Of a stretch of DNA of 64,000 nt, positions 1 to 9,128 are shown one piece after another. The DNA lies in contig NZ_CP141944.1 of the NCBI RefSeq assembly GCF_035658495.1, positions 1,266,001 through 1,330,000 of the forward strand, written 5' to 3'. Position 1 is the stretch's first letter. Each line of letters opens with the position of its first letter. A model generated the notes under the pieces. It was not told the origin of the DNA and searched no databases. It was given only the letters and a program-made list of their open reading frames with translations. Origin of the DNA: Novosphingobium sp. RL4 (GTDB taxonomy: Bacteria > Pseudomonadota > Alphaproteobacteria > Sphingomonadales > Sphingomonadaceae). The position numbers and the translations under genes were made by a program.

Positions 1-793
1 CGCCGTCACGCGCGGCGGTGGCTGCCGCGCTCTGCACGGCGATGCGATTGATCTGGGCGAGGTCCTCCGCGCCGCCCGCGCCCACCAGCATCTGGTGGGT
101 TTCGCGGAAATCGGCGACGTGCCTGGCGGTTTCCTCGGCGGCGCGGGCGCGGGCCTGCTGTTCGTATTCCAGCGAGGAGAGCAGCTCGGCGCGGCGCTCG
201 TTGCTCTTGCTGGTGCGCAGGGCGCGCACCGAAGGCGGGATCTGGTTGGCGATCTCGGCGGCCAGTTCGGGCGAGCGCGCGGTCACGGCGATCTCGATGA
301 GGTCGGAACCCGTTTCCGAGTTCATCGTCGTCATCGACAGGACCTTGTTGGTCGCGGCCTGGTAAAGGACCTTGGCGTCCGAGGGGACATTGCCGAGTTC
401 GCGCAGGAAGACCGGGTTGTGAACCAGATCGAGATCCCGGATCACCTGTTCGGCGGCGGAGCGCGAACGGTGCAGGCGCACCGCATTGGCGACGCGTTCC
501 GCGTTGCGGGAATTGACGTCCGCCTGGTTGGTGCCGACTTCGTCGATCAGTTCGACCTGCACCGTGGAGGAGGAGCGATAGAGCGTGGGCGAAAGCAACT
601 GCTGCACAAGCACCGCGAGCGTGATCGTGCCGACGATCAGGGCCATCATCGTGCGATAGCGGTAGACGACACGAAGCAGGTCGCGCGGACCGACCTGCTG
701 TTCGGGTGGTTGGGAACCTTCCTGCGACAGCGCCGGTCCTCGATAATGTACCGGCGCGCCGCCCATTTGGCTTGGCGCGATTGCAGTCGACAT
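1..793 (-). CDS. Wzz/GumC-type polysaccharide chain-length determinant (partial, C-terminus off window)
   Basis: Open frame of 264 codons running off the left edge. It starts at ATG 793 behind a strong ribosome site (AGGAGGGG). Residues 1-46 are cytoplasmic and proline/glutamine-rich, about 47-67 form a transmembrane helix, and the rest is a periplasmic segment with a helical, alanine/arginine-rich part as in the Wzz/GNVR family. Such proteins form inner-membrane oligomers that set chain length and couple to Wza for export of exopolysaccharide. It is the last visible gene of a minus-strand set after a glycosyltransferase, flippase and polymerase, which fits that job. Whether a C-terminal tyrosine-kinase domain follows cannot be seen. 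Confidence 0.85.
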   Translation of the reverse strand, partial: MSTAIAPSQMGGAPVHYRGPALSQEGSQPPEQQVGPRDLLRVVYRYRTMMALIVGTITLAVLVQQLLSPTLYRSSSTVQVELIDEVGTNQADVNSRNAERVANAVRLHRSRSAAEQVIRDLDLVHNPVFLRELGNVPSDAKVLYQAATNKVLSMTTMNSETGSDLIEIAVTARSPELAAEIANQIPPSVRALRTSKSNERRAELLSSLEYEQQARARAAEETARHVADFRETHQMLVGAGGAEDLAQINRIAVQSAAATAARDG

Positions 794-913
794 GTGCCCC
801 TCCTGCGAGGTGAAGATAGGTGCCGCCGGGTCAGGTGGCCTTCCATGTTCGACTATGCGGTGAAAGGCGGGACAGGCAAAAAGGGCATCCGTGAACGGCG
901 CCGCTAATAGAGA

Positions 914-2083
914 CTAGTCCTTTTGGGGGGCGCGGCGGCGCAGCAGGGACGAGTAGAGTTCGAGATGGCGCGCGGCCGCGTTCTCGATCGTGTACTCGCG
1001 GCTGGTGGTCAGCGCGCCCGCGGAAAACTGCCGGTAAAGCGAAGTATCCTGCATCAGCCGCATGATACCCGCGGCCAGCGCCTGCGGTCTGTCGACCGGG
1101 CAGAGCAGCCCGTTCTGGGCGGGCCGCACGAGCCCGCGATTGCCCGAGACATCCGTGGCGACCACCGGCAGGCCCATGGCCATGGCTTCAAGGATCGCCA
1201 CCGAAAACCCCTCGTAGTGGGAGGTGTTGAGGAAGAGATCGCTGCGCGCGAGCAGTTCGGGCACGTCGCGCCGCTCGCCCAGGAACTGCACGACATCCTC
1301 CAGCCCCAGCTCGCGCACCTGGGCGCGGAGCGTCTCCAGCCCCTCGCCGCCACCGGCCACGCGCAGCAGCGGGGCGGGACAGGCCGGGGTCGCGCGGTCG
1401 CGCAGGATGCGGGCGGTCTCGATCAGCAGCGGATAGTTCTTCTGGTCCGAGATCGCGCCGACGCTGAGGATGCGGCAGGGCCGTTCGGGCACGAGGCGCG
1501 GCCCGGCGGCGCGGTAGCGCGCGGCGGGGGCGTTCTGGATCAGCGTGAAGGGCCGCTTCGACAGGTGCCGGTAGATGCCTGCGGTGTCGTTGCTGATGGC
1601 GACGTAGTGATGGACCACCCGGTCGAGCAGGGTGAACAGGCCGGGTGGGAAGCTGAGGCGGCTGTTGTGGTAAGTGAACACCACCGGCCCTCGGTAGCCG
1701 CAGAAGGCGAGCATGGCCACCGCGCGCACGGTATGGGCGTGAACCACGTCGGGCCGTGTTTCGGCCAGGTGGCGGCGCAAGGCGAGGATTCCCGGCAGCA
1801 GCCGCCGCCGCCGTCCGAGCGAGAGCGATTCGAAACGGCAGCCGGTGCGGTCTATCTGCGCGGCGAGTTCGGCTTCCATCTCCGCTGAATTGCCCAGCGT
1901 TCCCGCGTCGCAGAAAGCGACCACGGTGCCGGATGCGCCTTTGGCGGCAAACGCGCCGTTGAGGTTGGTGACGAGGATTTCGGCGCCGCCCGACGTCAGG
2001 CTGGTGATGATCGAGCTGACCCGGAGCGGCTGCGGCGGGCTGACGCTGCGGGCGAAGCCTTCGCTGGGGGCATGAACCGTCAT
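914..2083 (-). CDS. GT4-family glycosyltransferase, EPS biosynthesis
   Basis: 389-residue protein starting at ATG 2083, which overlaps the stop of the flippase gene in an ATGA junction. A longer upstream frame exists but only shadows the flippase gene. It has the two-Rossmann GT-B layout: an N-terminal 'TSGGAE' acceptor-side glycine loop, a 'VVHAHT' strand, and a C-terminal nucleotide-sugar site with the E-x7-E motif in 'SHYEGFSVAILEAM' followed by 'GLPVVATD'. It probably adds a sugar to the lipid-linked EPS repeat unit at the cytoplasmic membrane face. Donor and acceptor cannot be deduced. Confidence 0.88.
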   Translation of the reverse strand: MTVHAPSEGFARSVSPPQPLRVSSIITSLTSGGAEILVTNLNGAFAAKGASGTVVAFCDAGTLGNSAEMEAELAAQIDRTGCRFESLSLGRRRRLLPGILALRRHLAETRPDVVHAHTVRAVAMLAFCGYRGPVVFTYHNSRLSFPPGLFTLLDRVVHHYVAISNDTAGIYRHLSKRPFTLIQNAPAARYRAAGPRLVPERPCRILSVGAISDQKNYPLLIETARILRDRATPACPAPLLRVAGGGEGLETLRAQVRELGLEDVVQFLGERRDVPELLARSDLFLNTSHYEGFSVAILEAMAMGLPVVATDVSGNRGLVRPAQNGLLCPVDRPQALAAGIMRLMQDTSLYRQFSAGALTTSREYTIENAAARHLELYSSLLRRRAPQKD

Positions 2084-3546
2084 GTCCGGGAATCCGCCGG
2101 CATCGGGGTAGGCACGGGTGCCGGATGCAGGGAGCCCAGGGAATCGGATGCCGGGACGGCAGTGCGCCGGGCGCTGCGGATGCCGCGCCAGAACGCGGTG
2201 TCGAGCAGGGCCACCGTGGCGATTCCGAAGGCGATATGGGCCATGTTGGCGCCGAGCGCGCCGTAATGCGGGATCAGCACGAGTGCGGAAGCGAAGAAGC
2301 TGACGGTGGCGGCGAGGCTGGAGAGCAGCACGAAAGTCGGCCGGTTCATCGCCAGCAGCGCGGCGCGGGTAGGGGTGGCATGAAGCGTCAGCAACACGGC
2401 CACGAGTTGGACCAGCAGCATGGGATAGCTGTCGGCAAAGCCGGGGCCGAACACCAGTTCGATCGCCTGCCGGCCGAGCAGCCAGCACGCCCCCACCGTG
2501 GCCAGCGCGATTCCCGCCAGCACCAGTTGCAGCACGGAAACGAGCTGGGCCATCGAATCCGGCCCCATCTTGCGCCAGAGCCGGGCGAGATCAGGGTAGA
2601 TCACCGTCTGGATCATGTCGCCCGCGGTCTGCGCCACCTTGGCGATGCGGCGGGAGAGATAGTAGAGCCCGGCCGCTGCCGGTCCCGCGAAGCTGCTGAC
2701 CAGCAGGGTGTCCATCTCGTGCGTCATCGTGCGCAGGGTGGAGGAGAGGTTGGTGGAGATGGCGAAGCGCATGAAGCCGGGGAAGCGGCCCGGCAGGTCG
2801 CGCAGGTCCGCCTTGAGCGGGCTGGGAATGCCGGTATCGCGAAGCGCCCGGAAACCGAGGTAGTTGAACAGCGCCGAATCGAAGATCTGGCTCACCGTCC
2901 ACACCACGACGAACCAGACCAGTCCTTCTCCCAGTACGTAGAGCAGCGCCGAAAGCGCGAATCGAGCCACGAACGAGGCGAGCTGGACATAGGCGAGGAT
3001 GCGGAAGCGCCCCGCCAGTCGCAGTGCCGCGCTGGCCATGCCGCGCGGGTTGCAGGCGATGGCGCAGGCGTAGATCGCCACGAGGTCCACGTCATGGGGC
3101 TGGATGCCGATCAGGTTGCCCGCCAGCCAGGCGACCAGGACGCTCATCAACGCCGCCACCAGCGCGCTGCCGACGTCCAGCAGCAGGCCATAGGCGTAAA
3201 GCGAGGACATTCTGCCGGCATCGCCGTTTTCCTCCTCCACGGCGACGAAGCGGACCAGCGGCTGCCAGGATTCGAACCGGATCAGCCGTTCGCACACCCT
3301 GCCGATGGAAAGCACCACGGCGAGGGTGCCGAACTGTTGCTGGCCCAGCGCGCGGGTGGCGATGGCGAGGCTCGCCATCATGATCATCACGCCGCCGAAA
3401 TTGCCCGAGAGCAGGTGGATGATGCTCATGAGATGCGGGCGGAGCATCTCCGAGCCCTGCCAGCGTTCGCGCTGGCGGGCGATGAAGGAGGCTCCACGGC
3501 GCCAGATCGGCGCCGCGCCCTCGCTGGCACTCTCTCTCCGGTTCAT
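2080..3546 (-). CDS. Wzx-type polysaccharide flippase (MOP superfamily)
   Basis: 488-residue, multi-spanning membrane protein of the lipopolysaccharide/EPS flippase family. It has about 12-14 hydrophobic segments, the first near 'SGNFGGVMIMMASLAIATRAL', typical of polysaccharide-synthesis membrane proteins. Start ATG 3546 overlaps the TGA of the upstream ligase/polymerase gene (ATGA), and its own stop overlaps the next glycosyltransferase start, so the three genes are probably translationally coupled. Inferred role: moving undecaprenyl-linked repeat units across the inner membrane. The N-terminal 30 or so residues are charged and cytoplasmic. Confidence 0.85.
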   Translation of the reverse strand: MNRRESASEGAAPIWRRGASFIARQRERWQGSEMLRPHLMSIIHLLSGNFGGVMIMMASLAIATRALGQQQFGTLAVVLSIGRVCERLIRFESWQPLVRFVAVEEENGDAGRMSSLYAYGLLLDVGSALVAALMSVLVAWLAGNLIGIQPHDVDLVAIYACAIACNPRGMASAALRLAGRFRILAYVQLASFVARFALSALLYVLGEGLVWFVVVWTVSQIFDSALFNYLGFRALRDTGIPSPLKADLRDLPGRFPGFMRFAISTNLSSTLRTMTHEMDTLLVSSFAGPAAAGLYYLSRRIAKVAQTAGDMIQTVIYPDLARLWRKMGPDSMAQLVSVLQLVLAGIALATVGACWLLGRQAIELVFGPGFADSYPMLLVQLVAVLLTLHATPTRAALLAMNRPTFVLLSSLAATVSFFASALVLIPHYGALGANMAHIAFGIATVALLDTAFWRGIRSARRTAVPASDSLGSLHPAPVPTPMPADSRT

Positions 3547-4997
3547 CCTGCTTCCAGCGTCCGTATCGTTTGCGGGCGGAGGGAGGGCTCGTCGCCTTCC
3601 CGTTCGTCCGGTTTCCAGCTCCCGTGTCTCGGGCGCCGTTCCCGCCGTGCCGCCGTGAAAGTGGCGGCCCCGGCAAGCGCGAACATCAGCACCACCGGTC
3701 CGTTCCACATCCGCGCGAACATGTGCGGCAACGACATGGCGTACATGAAGAACACTCCCAGGCTGGCGAGCGCGGACACGCCGGCCGCCTTGTTTCTTCG
3801 GGCTATGAACAACCCCTCCACCAGCATGGCGAGGAACATGACGAAGAGTCCGAGGAAGGAGACGATCCCGCCTTCGTTGAGCACCAGCAGGTAGAGCTGG
3901 TGCACGGGCATCCCGTAAGAGCTGGCCTTGCGGTATCCGTCACTGCCGAGACCGATCAGCAGGTTGTTGCCCGACATCTGCCAGGCTTCCTCGATCAGCA
4001 CCGAGCGGCCGACGAAAGTACCCGCCTTGGTCGGATCTCCGGTGACCACCGCGTCGCCCACGCGCTGCTCGAACACGGCGGGCACCGGCCCGCCGAGGCC
4101 GACATAGGCAGTCACCACCAGCAGCACCGGCACCGCGATCGAGATGACCGTGCGGATGCGCGAGAAGGCGAGGATGAAGCCGATGGACAGGATCGTCGCG
4201 GTGAAGGCGGTGAAGCTGGCGCAATAGACCAGCCCGGCCACGATCACGAGCGCGAGGGGAACCGCGAAGACCGTCTTCAGGCGCTTGTCGATCACAGCGT
4301 GGATCAGGAAGATCAGCGCGAAGACGCAGACCGCGCCGTTCGAGTTCGGCTCGCCCGTCATCGCGCCGAGGCGGCCATTGCCGGTCACCACGTACTTGTT
4401 GACGTATTGGGTGATCGCCGCGCGGCTCAGCAGGTTGACCATGGCGATGCCGATGGCCTGCGATACGGCGACGCCCAGCACATAGGCGATCGCGCATTTC
4501 TGGAGCAGTGCGTGGCTGCAGTTCGCCAGCAGCATCGGGATCAGCAGCAGCGCGAAGGCATATTGCCCGGCGACCACCGGCCAGCGTTCGGAATCGCCGT
4601 GCGTGACCGAGCCGACCAGCATCCCGCCCAGCAGCATGACCAGGCCCAGCACCCAGATCGCCGACATCCGCCCCATCATCGCCGCGTTGAGCCCGCGCGA
4701 GGCGAGCATGAGCAGCGTGCAGACGAGAAGCAGGATGTCGGACATGGTGAGGTTGAAGGCGGGAATGCGGCCCACCTGCCACCAGCTCAGGAAGAAGGCG
4801 GCGACAGGCAGCAGCACGGCGATCACGCGTTCGTATGGGGATACCGAAGCGGTCGCGGGCCGATATGCGGAATGGCCCGGAAGTCTCGCCGGCTGCTGCC
4901 ACCCCGCGTCGGGGATCACGCCGGGAACCGGCTTCGGAAGCCCCGCCGGAAACTCGGGGGATGCCTGTGTGATGATAGCGGCCATGGCGGCGATCAT
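3543..4997 (-). CDS. O-antigen ligase/Wzy-like polysaccharide polymerase
   Basis: About 484 residues with 10-12 transmembrane segments and a larger extracytoplasmic loop in the second half ('VGRSVLIEEAWQMSGNNLLIGLGSDGYRK'-type region), the organisation of O-antigen ligase/Wzy proteins. The frame is open up to 5114. I prefer ATG 4997 (M-I-A-A-M), with ATG 4985 also possible; neither has a convincing ribosome site, so the start is uncertain. Placed first in the minus-strand wzy-wzx-GT run, it is the likely polymerase of the EPS repeat unit. The short, low-identity family makes polymerase versus ligase undecidable here. Confidence 0.8.
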   Translation of the reverse strand: MIAAMAAIITQASPEFPAGLPKPVPGVIPDAGWQQPARLPGHSAYRPATASVSPYERVIAVLLPVAAFFLSWWQVGRIPAFNLTMSDILLLVCTLLMLASRGLNAAMMGRMSAIWVLGLVMLLGGMLVGSVTHGDSERWPVVAGQYAFALLLIPMLLANCSHALLQKCAIAYVLGVAVSQAIGIAMVNLLSRAAITQYVNKYVVTGNGRLGAMTGEPNSNGAVCVFALIFLIHAVIDKRLKTVFAVPLALVIVAGLVYCASFTAFTATILSIGFILAFSRIRTVISIAVPVLLVVTAYVGLGGPVPAVFEQRVGDAVVTGDPTKAGTFVGRSVLIEEAWQMSGNNLLIGLGSDGYRKASSYGMPVHQLYLLVLNEGGIVSFLGLFVMFLAMLVEGLFIARRNKAAGVSALASLGVFFMYAMSLPHMFARMWNGPVVLMFALAGAATFTAARRERRPRHGSWKPDEREGDEPSLRPQTIRTLEAG

Positions 4998-5199
4998 GGT
5001 CAGGGGGGGAGGCGAAGGCAAAGGCCAGTCCGGGCAGTCCGCCAGCGCATAGATGTTAGCGCAAAAGGGTGAGGGCCGGTCCCGCGCTAAGTCGAATTGG
5101 TGACTTGTGCGCACTGGGGGCGAGGATCAAGGTCCTGCCGCAAACGGCTTTGCGGGGGGCGGGGGGCAAAGTGCTCCTGAGCCAGGCTGGAGATATGGC
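4998..5199. promoter_or_regulatory. Divergent intergenic region between wzy-like gene and lyase
   Basis: 202 bases separate the divergent starts of the polymerase-like gene (minus) and the lyase (plus). Control regions for both transcription units must lie here. There is a run of G residues near 5003-5012 and 5156-5165 but I see no clear -35/-10 pair or operator. Confidence 0.4.
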
Positions 5200-6606
5200 A
5201 TGACCGCGGCAGACACCTCGAGGACAGCCCGCCCCGTTGCGAGGAAACGCGCGAACTGGCGTCCCGTCTGGTTCGGCGGCGCGGTGCTGGCGATCGTGGC
5301 CCTGGTGCTCGGCCTTGCCGGAACCGCGGGCGAGCCGGTGCTGGCGGCGGCGCCCGTGGTGCGCGCCATCGCGGGCAAGAAGGCGTTCCCGGCAGCCGTG
5401 GGCTACGGCGCCACCAGCGTGGGCGGGCGCGGCGGGCGTATCATCTACATCACCACGCTGGCCGATTCCGGCGCCGGTTCCTACCGCGCCTGTGTGACCG
5501 CGACCGGTCCGCGCGTCTGCGTGTTCCGGGTCAACGGGGTGATCCGCTTCACCCAGCGCCCGCCGTGGATCATGACCCCCTACCTGACGATCGCCGGCCA
5601 GACCGCGCCCGGCGGCGGGATCACGCTGGCCCATGCGGGCGGGTCCAACGGACTGACCCCGCTGGTCATCAAGAACACGCATGACGTGGTCGTGCGCGGC
5701 ATCCGCGTGCGCACCGACCGCATCGGCCGCAATCCCGGCGGCGAGGACGATATCACCATCGAGCGGAGCAGCCGCGTGGTGATCGACCATGTCAGCGCCT
5801 CCTGGGCGCGCGACGAGGTGATCAACGGCTACGACGACAACGACGAGATCACCATCAGCAATTCGATCTTCGCCTGGGGTATCCCCAAGCATGACAAGTG
5901 CGCGCTGCTCGCCAGCGATCCGGTGGACAAGCAGAAGCTGAGCTTCATCGGCAACGTCTGCGCCCACAACGGAGACCGCAACCCCGACATCAACTTCCCG
6001 CGCGGCTCCTGCGTGGAGGTCATCAACAACGTGCTCTACAACGCCGCCTCCGAGTTCGCGGAAGTCTGGGAGAGCTACGGGGGCTCGCCGGTATCCATCG
6101 TCGGCAACAGCTTCATCGCCGGGACCAACACCAACACCAACAGCCGCGGCGTTGCCCGCGAGACGGTGGGATCGACGGGAACCGCGTCGATCTATCTGTG
6201 GGACAACAATTTCAGCGGCAATTTCAAGCATGTCAGCCCGGAAGTCGTGCCCGCGCAGGTCCAGCAGGCGCCGTGCCCGCTGACGCTCCAGCCAATGGCC
6301 GCGACGGCCGCCTATTCCTCCGTGCTCGCCCGCGCCGGGGCATTCCCGCGCGATGCCATCGACCAGCAGGTGCTCGCCGACGTGCGTGGCATCACCGGAC
6401 GTATCGGCGCTCCTGTCCCGGCGATCCCCTACCAGCCTCCGGCCGCGCCTTATGCCGATAACGACAAGGACGGCATGGACGACGCCTGGGAGCGCGCCAA
6501 CGGGCTCGACACCACGAAGAACGACGCTTGGGGCGACCGGAACGGCAACGGGATCGAGAACTTCGAGGAATTCCTGGCATATCGCGAGAAGGGGTTCGGC
6601 CTGTGA
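5200..6606 (+). CDS. Secreted pectate-lyase-like beta-helix protein with calcium-motif C-terminus
   Basis: 468 residues from ATG 5200 (GGAG about 8 bases upstream). Residues ~20-45 form a hydrophobic signal/anchor ending in 'VLAAAP'. The body resembles polysaccharide lyase family 1-type right-handed beta-helix proteins: 'GYGATSVGGRGG', 'VFRVNGVIRF', 'ITIERSSRVVIDHVSASWA', then repeated 'NSIFAWG', 'FIGNVCAHN' and 'NNVLYN' rungs. The C-terminus carries a D-x-D-x-DG-x-x-D acidic repeat ('DNDKDGMDDAWE', then 'DRNGNGIENFEE'), like thrombospondin-3/dockerin calcium sites. In an EPS cluster it probably trims or releases the polymer rather than plant pectin; the substrate is unknown. Confidence 0.82.
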   Translation: MTAADTSRTARPVARKRANWRPVWFGGAVLAIVALVLGLAGTAGEPVLAAAPVVRAIAGKKAFPAAVGYGATSVGGRGGRIIYITTLADSGAGSYRACVTATGPRVCVFRVNGVIRFTQRPPWIMTPYLTIAGQTAPGGGITLAHAGGSNGLTPLVIKNTHDVVVRGIRVRTDRIGRNPGGEDDITIERSSRVVIDHVSASWARDEVINGYDDNDEITISNSIFAWGIPKHDKCALLASDPVDKQKLSFIGNVCAHNGDRNPDINFPRGSCVEVINNVLYNAASEFAEVWESYGGSPVSIVGNSFIAGTNTNTNSRGVARETVGSTGTASIYLWDNNFSGNFKHVSPEVVPAQVQQAPCPLTLQPMAATAAYSSVLARAGAFPRDAIDQQVLADVRGITGRIGAPVPAIPYQPPAAPYADNDKDGMDDAWERANGLDTTKNDAWGDRNGNGIENFEEFLAYREKGFGL

Positions 6607-7799
6607 ACAGCCTGGCTGCGCCGGTTCCCCTTGGCGGCGAGATTCCGGCCCGTGGGCGGACCGGCGGGCCGCTCACCATCTGCTTCCCCTTCGCGGGGGA
6701 CGAACTGGGCGGCAGCCATGTCTCGGCGCGGGGGCTGATGGAGGGCCTCGATCAGGCGCGCTACCGCCTGCTGGTGGTGCCGGAAGTGCCGGACGGAACG
6801 ATTGCGGAGTTCTTCGGCGCCTTTACCCGGATGCCTGATCCCGCCGCGCCGCGCCGCTCCTTCGTGCCCGGCGCGCGCTTCGGTCCCGGCAAGGTGCTGC
6901 GCGCGCTCGCAGGGGTACCCCGCCGGGCGCGCTTCCTGCGGGAGCATGGTATCGACGTGGTTCACAGCAATGACGGCCGCAGCCATGCGAGCTGGGCGCT
7001 GGCGGCGCGGCTGGCGGGGGCGCGGCTGGTCTGGCACCATCGCGGCGATCCCGATGCCCGCGGCCTGCGCTTCGTCGCCCCCTTGCTGGCCAGCCGGATC
7101 TTCACCGTCTCGCGGTTTTCCCTGCCGCAGGGATCGAGCGAGGCGGCCAGGGCCGCGCAAGTCGTCTACAGTCCCTTCGACACGTCGGTCAGCGCCGACT
7201 GGGCGGCGATGCGCGCCCGGATCGTCGAGGAACTCGGCTGTCCGCCCGATGCCTTGCTGTGCGGTTGGTTCGGCAACTTCGTGAAGCGCAAGCGGCCATT
7301 GGAGTTCGTGGAGGCCGTGGAGCGGCTGGGCGCCATGCTCGACCGTCCGGTCGTCGGCCTGATGTTCGGCGATCCGCGCAACACCGAGGTGGGAGACGCA
7401 TTGCCCGAGCGGATCGCGCGGGTATCCGGCAATGCCCGCGTCCATATGATGGGCTATCGCTCGCCGGGGCATGAATGGCTGGCGGGCTGCGATCTGCTGC
7501 TGGTTCCCGCCGCGCGCGAGCCGCTTGGCCGCACGCTGGTGGAGGCGATGCTGGTCGGCACGCTTGTCGTCGCCACGGATTCGGGCGGCAACCCCGAGGC
7601 GCTGGAGGGCGGCTGCGGCGTGCTCTGCCCGCTCGACGATCCCGCCGCCATGGCGCGCGCGGCCGCCGACCTGCTTGCCGATCCGGAACGGATCGACGCG
7701 ATCCGCCGGCATGCACGGCTCGAAGCCAGGCGGCGCTTCTCAAAGGAGAATCACGTCCGTCAGGTCAGCACGGTCTACGAGGAACTGGCGCGAGGCTGA
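6603..7799 (+). CDS. GT4-family glycosyltransferase
   Basis: 398 residues starting at GTG 6603, which overlaps the lyase stop (GTGA) and sits behind AGAAGGGG, so it is co-translated with the lyase. It has a GT-B fold: the N-terminal domain has 'GDELGGSHVSARGL' and 'IDVVHSNDGRSH', and the C-terminal donor domain has 'GWFGNFVKRKRP' and the E-x7-E motif 'REPLGRTLVEAM' followed by 'GTLVVATDSGGNPE'. It is the second glycosyltransferase of this cluster. The pairing with a lyase in one transcript is unusual and suggests synthesis and trimming of the same polymer. Confidence 0.87.
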   Translation: MNSLAAPVPLGGEIPARGRTGGPLTICFPFAGDELGGSHVSARGLMEGLDQARYRLLVVPEVPDGTIAEFFGAFTRMPDPAAPRRSFVPGARFGPGKVLRALAGVPRRARFLREHGIDVVHSNDGRSHASWALAARLAGARLVWHHRGDPDARGLRFVAPLLASRIFTVSRFSLPQGSSEAARAAQVVYSPFDTSVSADWAAMRARIVEELGCPPDALLCGWFGNFVKRKRPLEFVEAVERLGAMLDRPVVGLMFGDPRNTEVGDALPERIARVSGNARVHMMGYRSPGHEWLAGCDLLLVPAAREPLGRTLVEAMLVGTLVVATDSGGNPEALEGGCGVLCPLDDPAAMARAAADLLADPERIDAIRRHARLEARRRFSKENHVRQVSTVYEELARG

Positions 7800-7825
7800 A
7801 GGGGAAGGGCGCGCGGCACGGGCCG

Positions 7826-7885
7826 ACCCCGCACACGGCAGCACACACCCGGGGCGCTCCCCTGGGTGTGTGCTGCCGGCGGGGT
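7826..7885. terminator. Bidirectional hairpin between convergent genes
   Basis: Very long inverted repeat: outer arms ACCCCGC (7826-7832) and GCGGGGT (7879-7885); inner arms of 15 bases at 7836-7850 and 7864-7878; innermost GGGG/CCCC around a CGCT loop with one bulged T. It lies between a plus-strand glycosyltransferase and a minus-strand barrel gene, so it can stop transcription from both sides. There is no T-run. Confidence 0.75.
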
Positions 7886-7891
7886 GCCCGG

Positions 7892-9124
7892 TCAGAACCG
7901 GATGCGCAGTGCGACGCCGGTGCGGAAGCGGTCGAACTCCTGGGTGCCGTCATCGCCGGTCCGCTTGCCGAAATTGGCGTAGCCGGCCAGCGACATATTG
8001 CGCGACATCACATATTCGATCTCGCCCGATGCCGTTACGGTCTGCTCCTTGGTTCCCGAGCCGTTGTAGCGCGAGCGGCGATAGCCGGCGCCTACCGTTG
8101 CGAACAGGTTGTGCCTGATCTCCTGCTGCACCGCCAGCTTGACGGTCGTGTCCGTGCGGGACTGGGCGCCGGTGCGGAAGGTTGCGACGTCGCCGTTGAA
8201 GGCGTCGAGGATCACCGCAGTGCGTCGCGTGGGATGATAGGTCAGGTTGCCCGAGACCGAGAGCCCGGTGCGGCCCGGCGTGCCCGGGTCGTCGGGTTCG
8301 AGGCGGAAGAAGCCTGCCGACAGATTGCCCTCCAGCACGCCTCCCGGCTGGATCTGGATGCCTCCGCGCATGCCCCAGGTGGTGGTGTTGCGCTTGTCGC
8401 CCTCGGAAGTCCTTTCGATCCTGAAATCACGCCGCACGGCAAAGGCGCTCAGGGTGACGAAGGTGATGCCCGATACCCGCCAGCCGGCCGTGGTAAGGGC
8501 GCTGTAGCCGGTGAAGTCCCGGTTGGCGTCCGCCGCGGAAACCGCGTCGTACTGGGTAATGTTGCCCTGAAGGTCGAACAGCAGGCGCGCCGTCTCATGG
8601 TGTGCGCGCAGTTCGCCGCCGAGGCTGTCGATCTCGCGGGGGCCGGAGTTCGGGTCCTGCCGGGATTCCGGCGAGCCGCGCTCCTCGACCGCGCGCTGCC
8701 AGAACCCGCGCCCCGTTACCGAGGTGGAAGGATCGGGAGACCAGCGCGCCGAGCCCTGGAGCAGCCAGGCCTCGGTATTCTCGGTCTTGAGATCGGCGAA
8801 GCGCCGGATCGTGGACGTGGCCAGCACTTCGCCGCTGACGACGCCGGGCGCGGTCCGGGCCCTGATTTCGGGCGTGATTTCGAGATGCACGTCGTCCCGG
8901 GCATTGGCGGGTTCGGCGTAGACGTTGCTGTCGTACTCGATCCGGGCTTCGCCGCCCATGGTGACGTCGATCGAGCCGAGGTGGATCGGCAGTTCCCGAT
9001 AGGACCTATCGTTGGGATAGACCGCCGGAGCGGTCGAGCCGATGTCGCGTGCCTGGGCCAGTGCCTGCTGCGGAGTCGCCAGCAGGAGCGGGACCGGGAC
9101 GGCCAGTGCGATTGCCCCCCGCAC
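7892..9124 (-). CDS. Outer-membrane beta-barrel protein of EPS system
   Basis: 410 residues with a signal peptide (hydrophobic residues 5-21, cleavage near 'ALA'). The rest alternates hydrophobic and polar residues and ends in '...LRIRF', with the terminal phenylalanine recognised by the BAM machinery. It resembles the putative beta-barrel porin family (BBP2-type) often encoded beside sphingomonad/Rhizobium EPS export genes. It starts 4 bases after the stop of the Wza-like gene, so the two form an operon. Likely role: outer-membrane passage or anchoring of the polysaccharide; the exact function is not known. Confidence 0.8.
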   Translation of the reverse strand: MRGAIALAVPVPLLLATPQQALAQARDIGSTAPAVYPNDRSYRELPIHLGSIDVTMGGEARIEYDSNVYAEPANARDDVHLEITPEIRARTAPGVVSGEVLATSTIRRFADLKTENTEAWLLQGSARWSPDPSTSVTGRGFWQRAVEERGSPESRQDPNSGPREIDSLGGELRAHHETARLLFDLQGNITQYDAVSAADANRDFTGYSALTTAGWRVSGITFVTLSAFAVRRDFRIERTSEGDKRNTTTWGMRGGIQIQPGGVLEGNLSAGFFRLEPDDPGTPGRTGLSVSGNLTYHPTRRTAVILDAFNGDVATFRTGAQSRTDTTVKLAVQQEIRHNLFATVGAGYRRSRYNGSGTKEQTVTASGEIEYVMSRNMSLAGYANFGKRTGDDGTQEFDRFRTGVALRIRF

Positions 9125-9128
9125 GGCG

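Noticed and set aside
2125..3894. 589-residue plus-strand frame over the flippase gene
   Set aside because: Composition rich in Gln/His/Arg/Gly typical of antisense shadows; the minus-strand flippase is clear.
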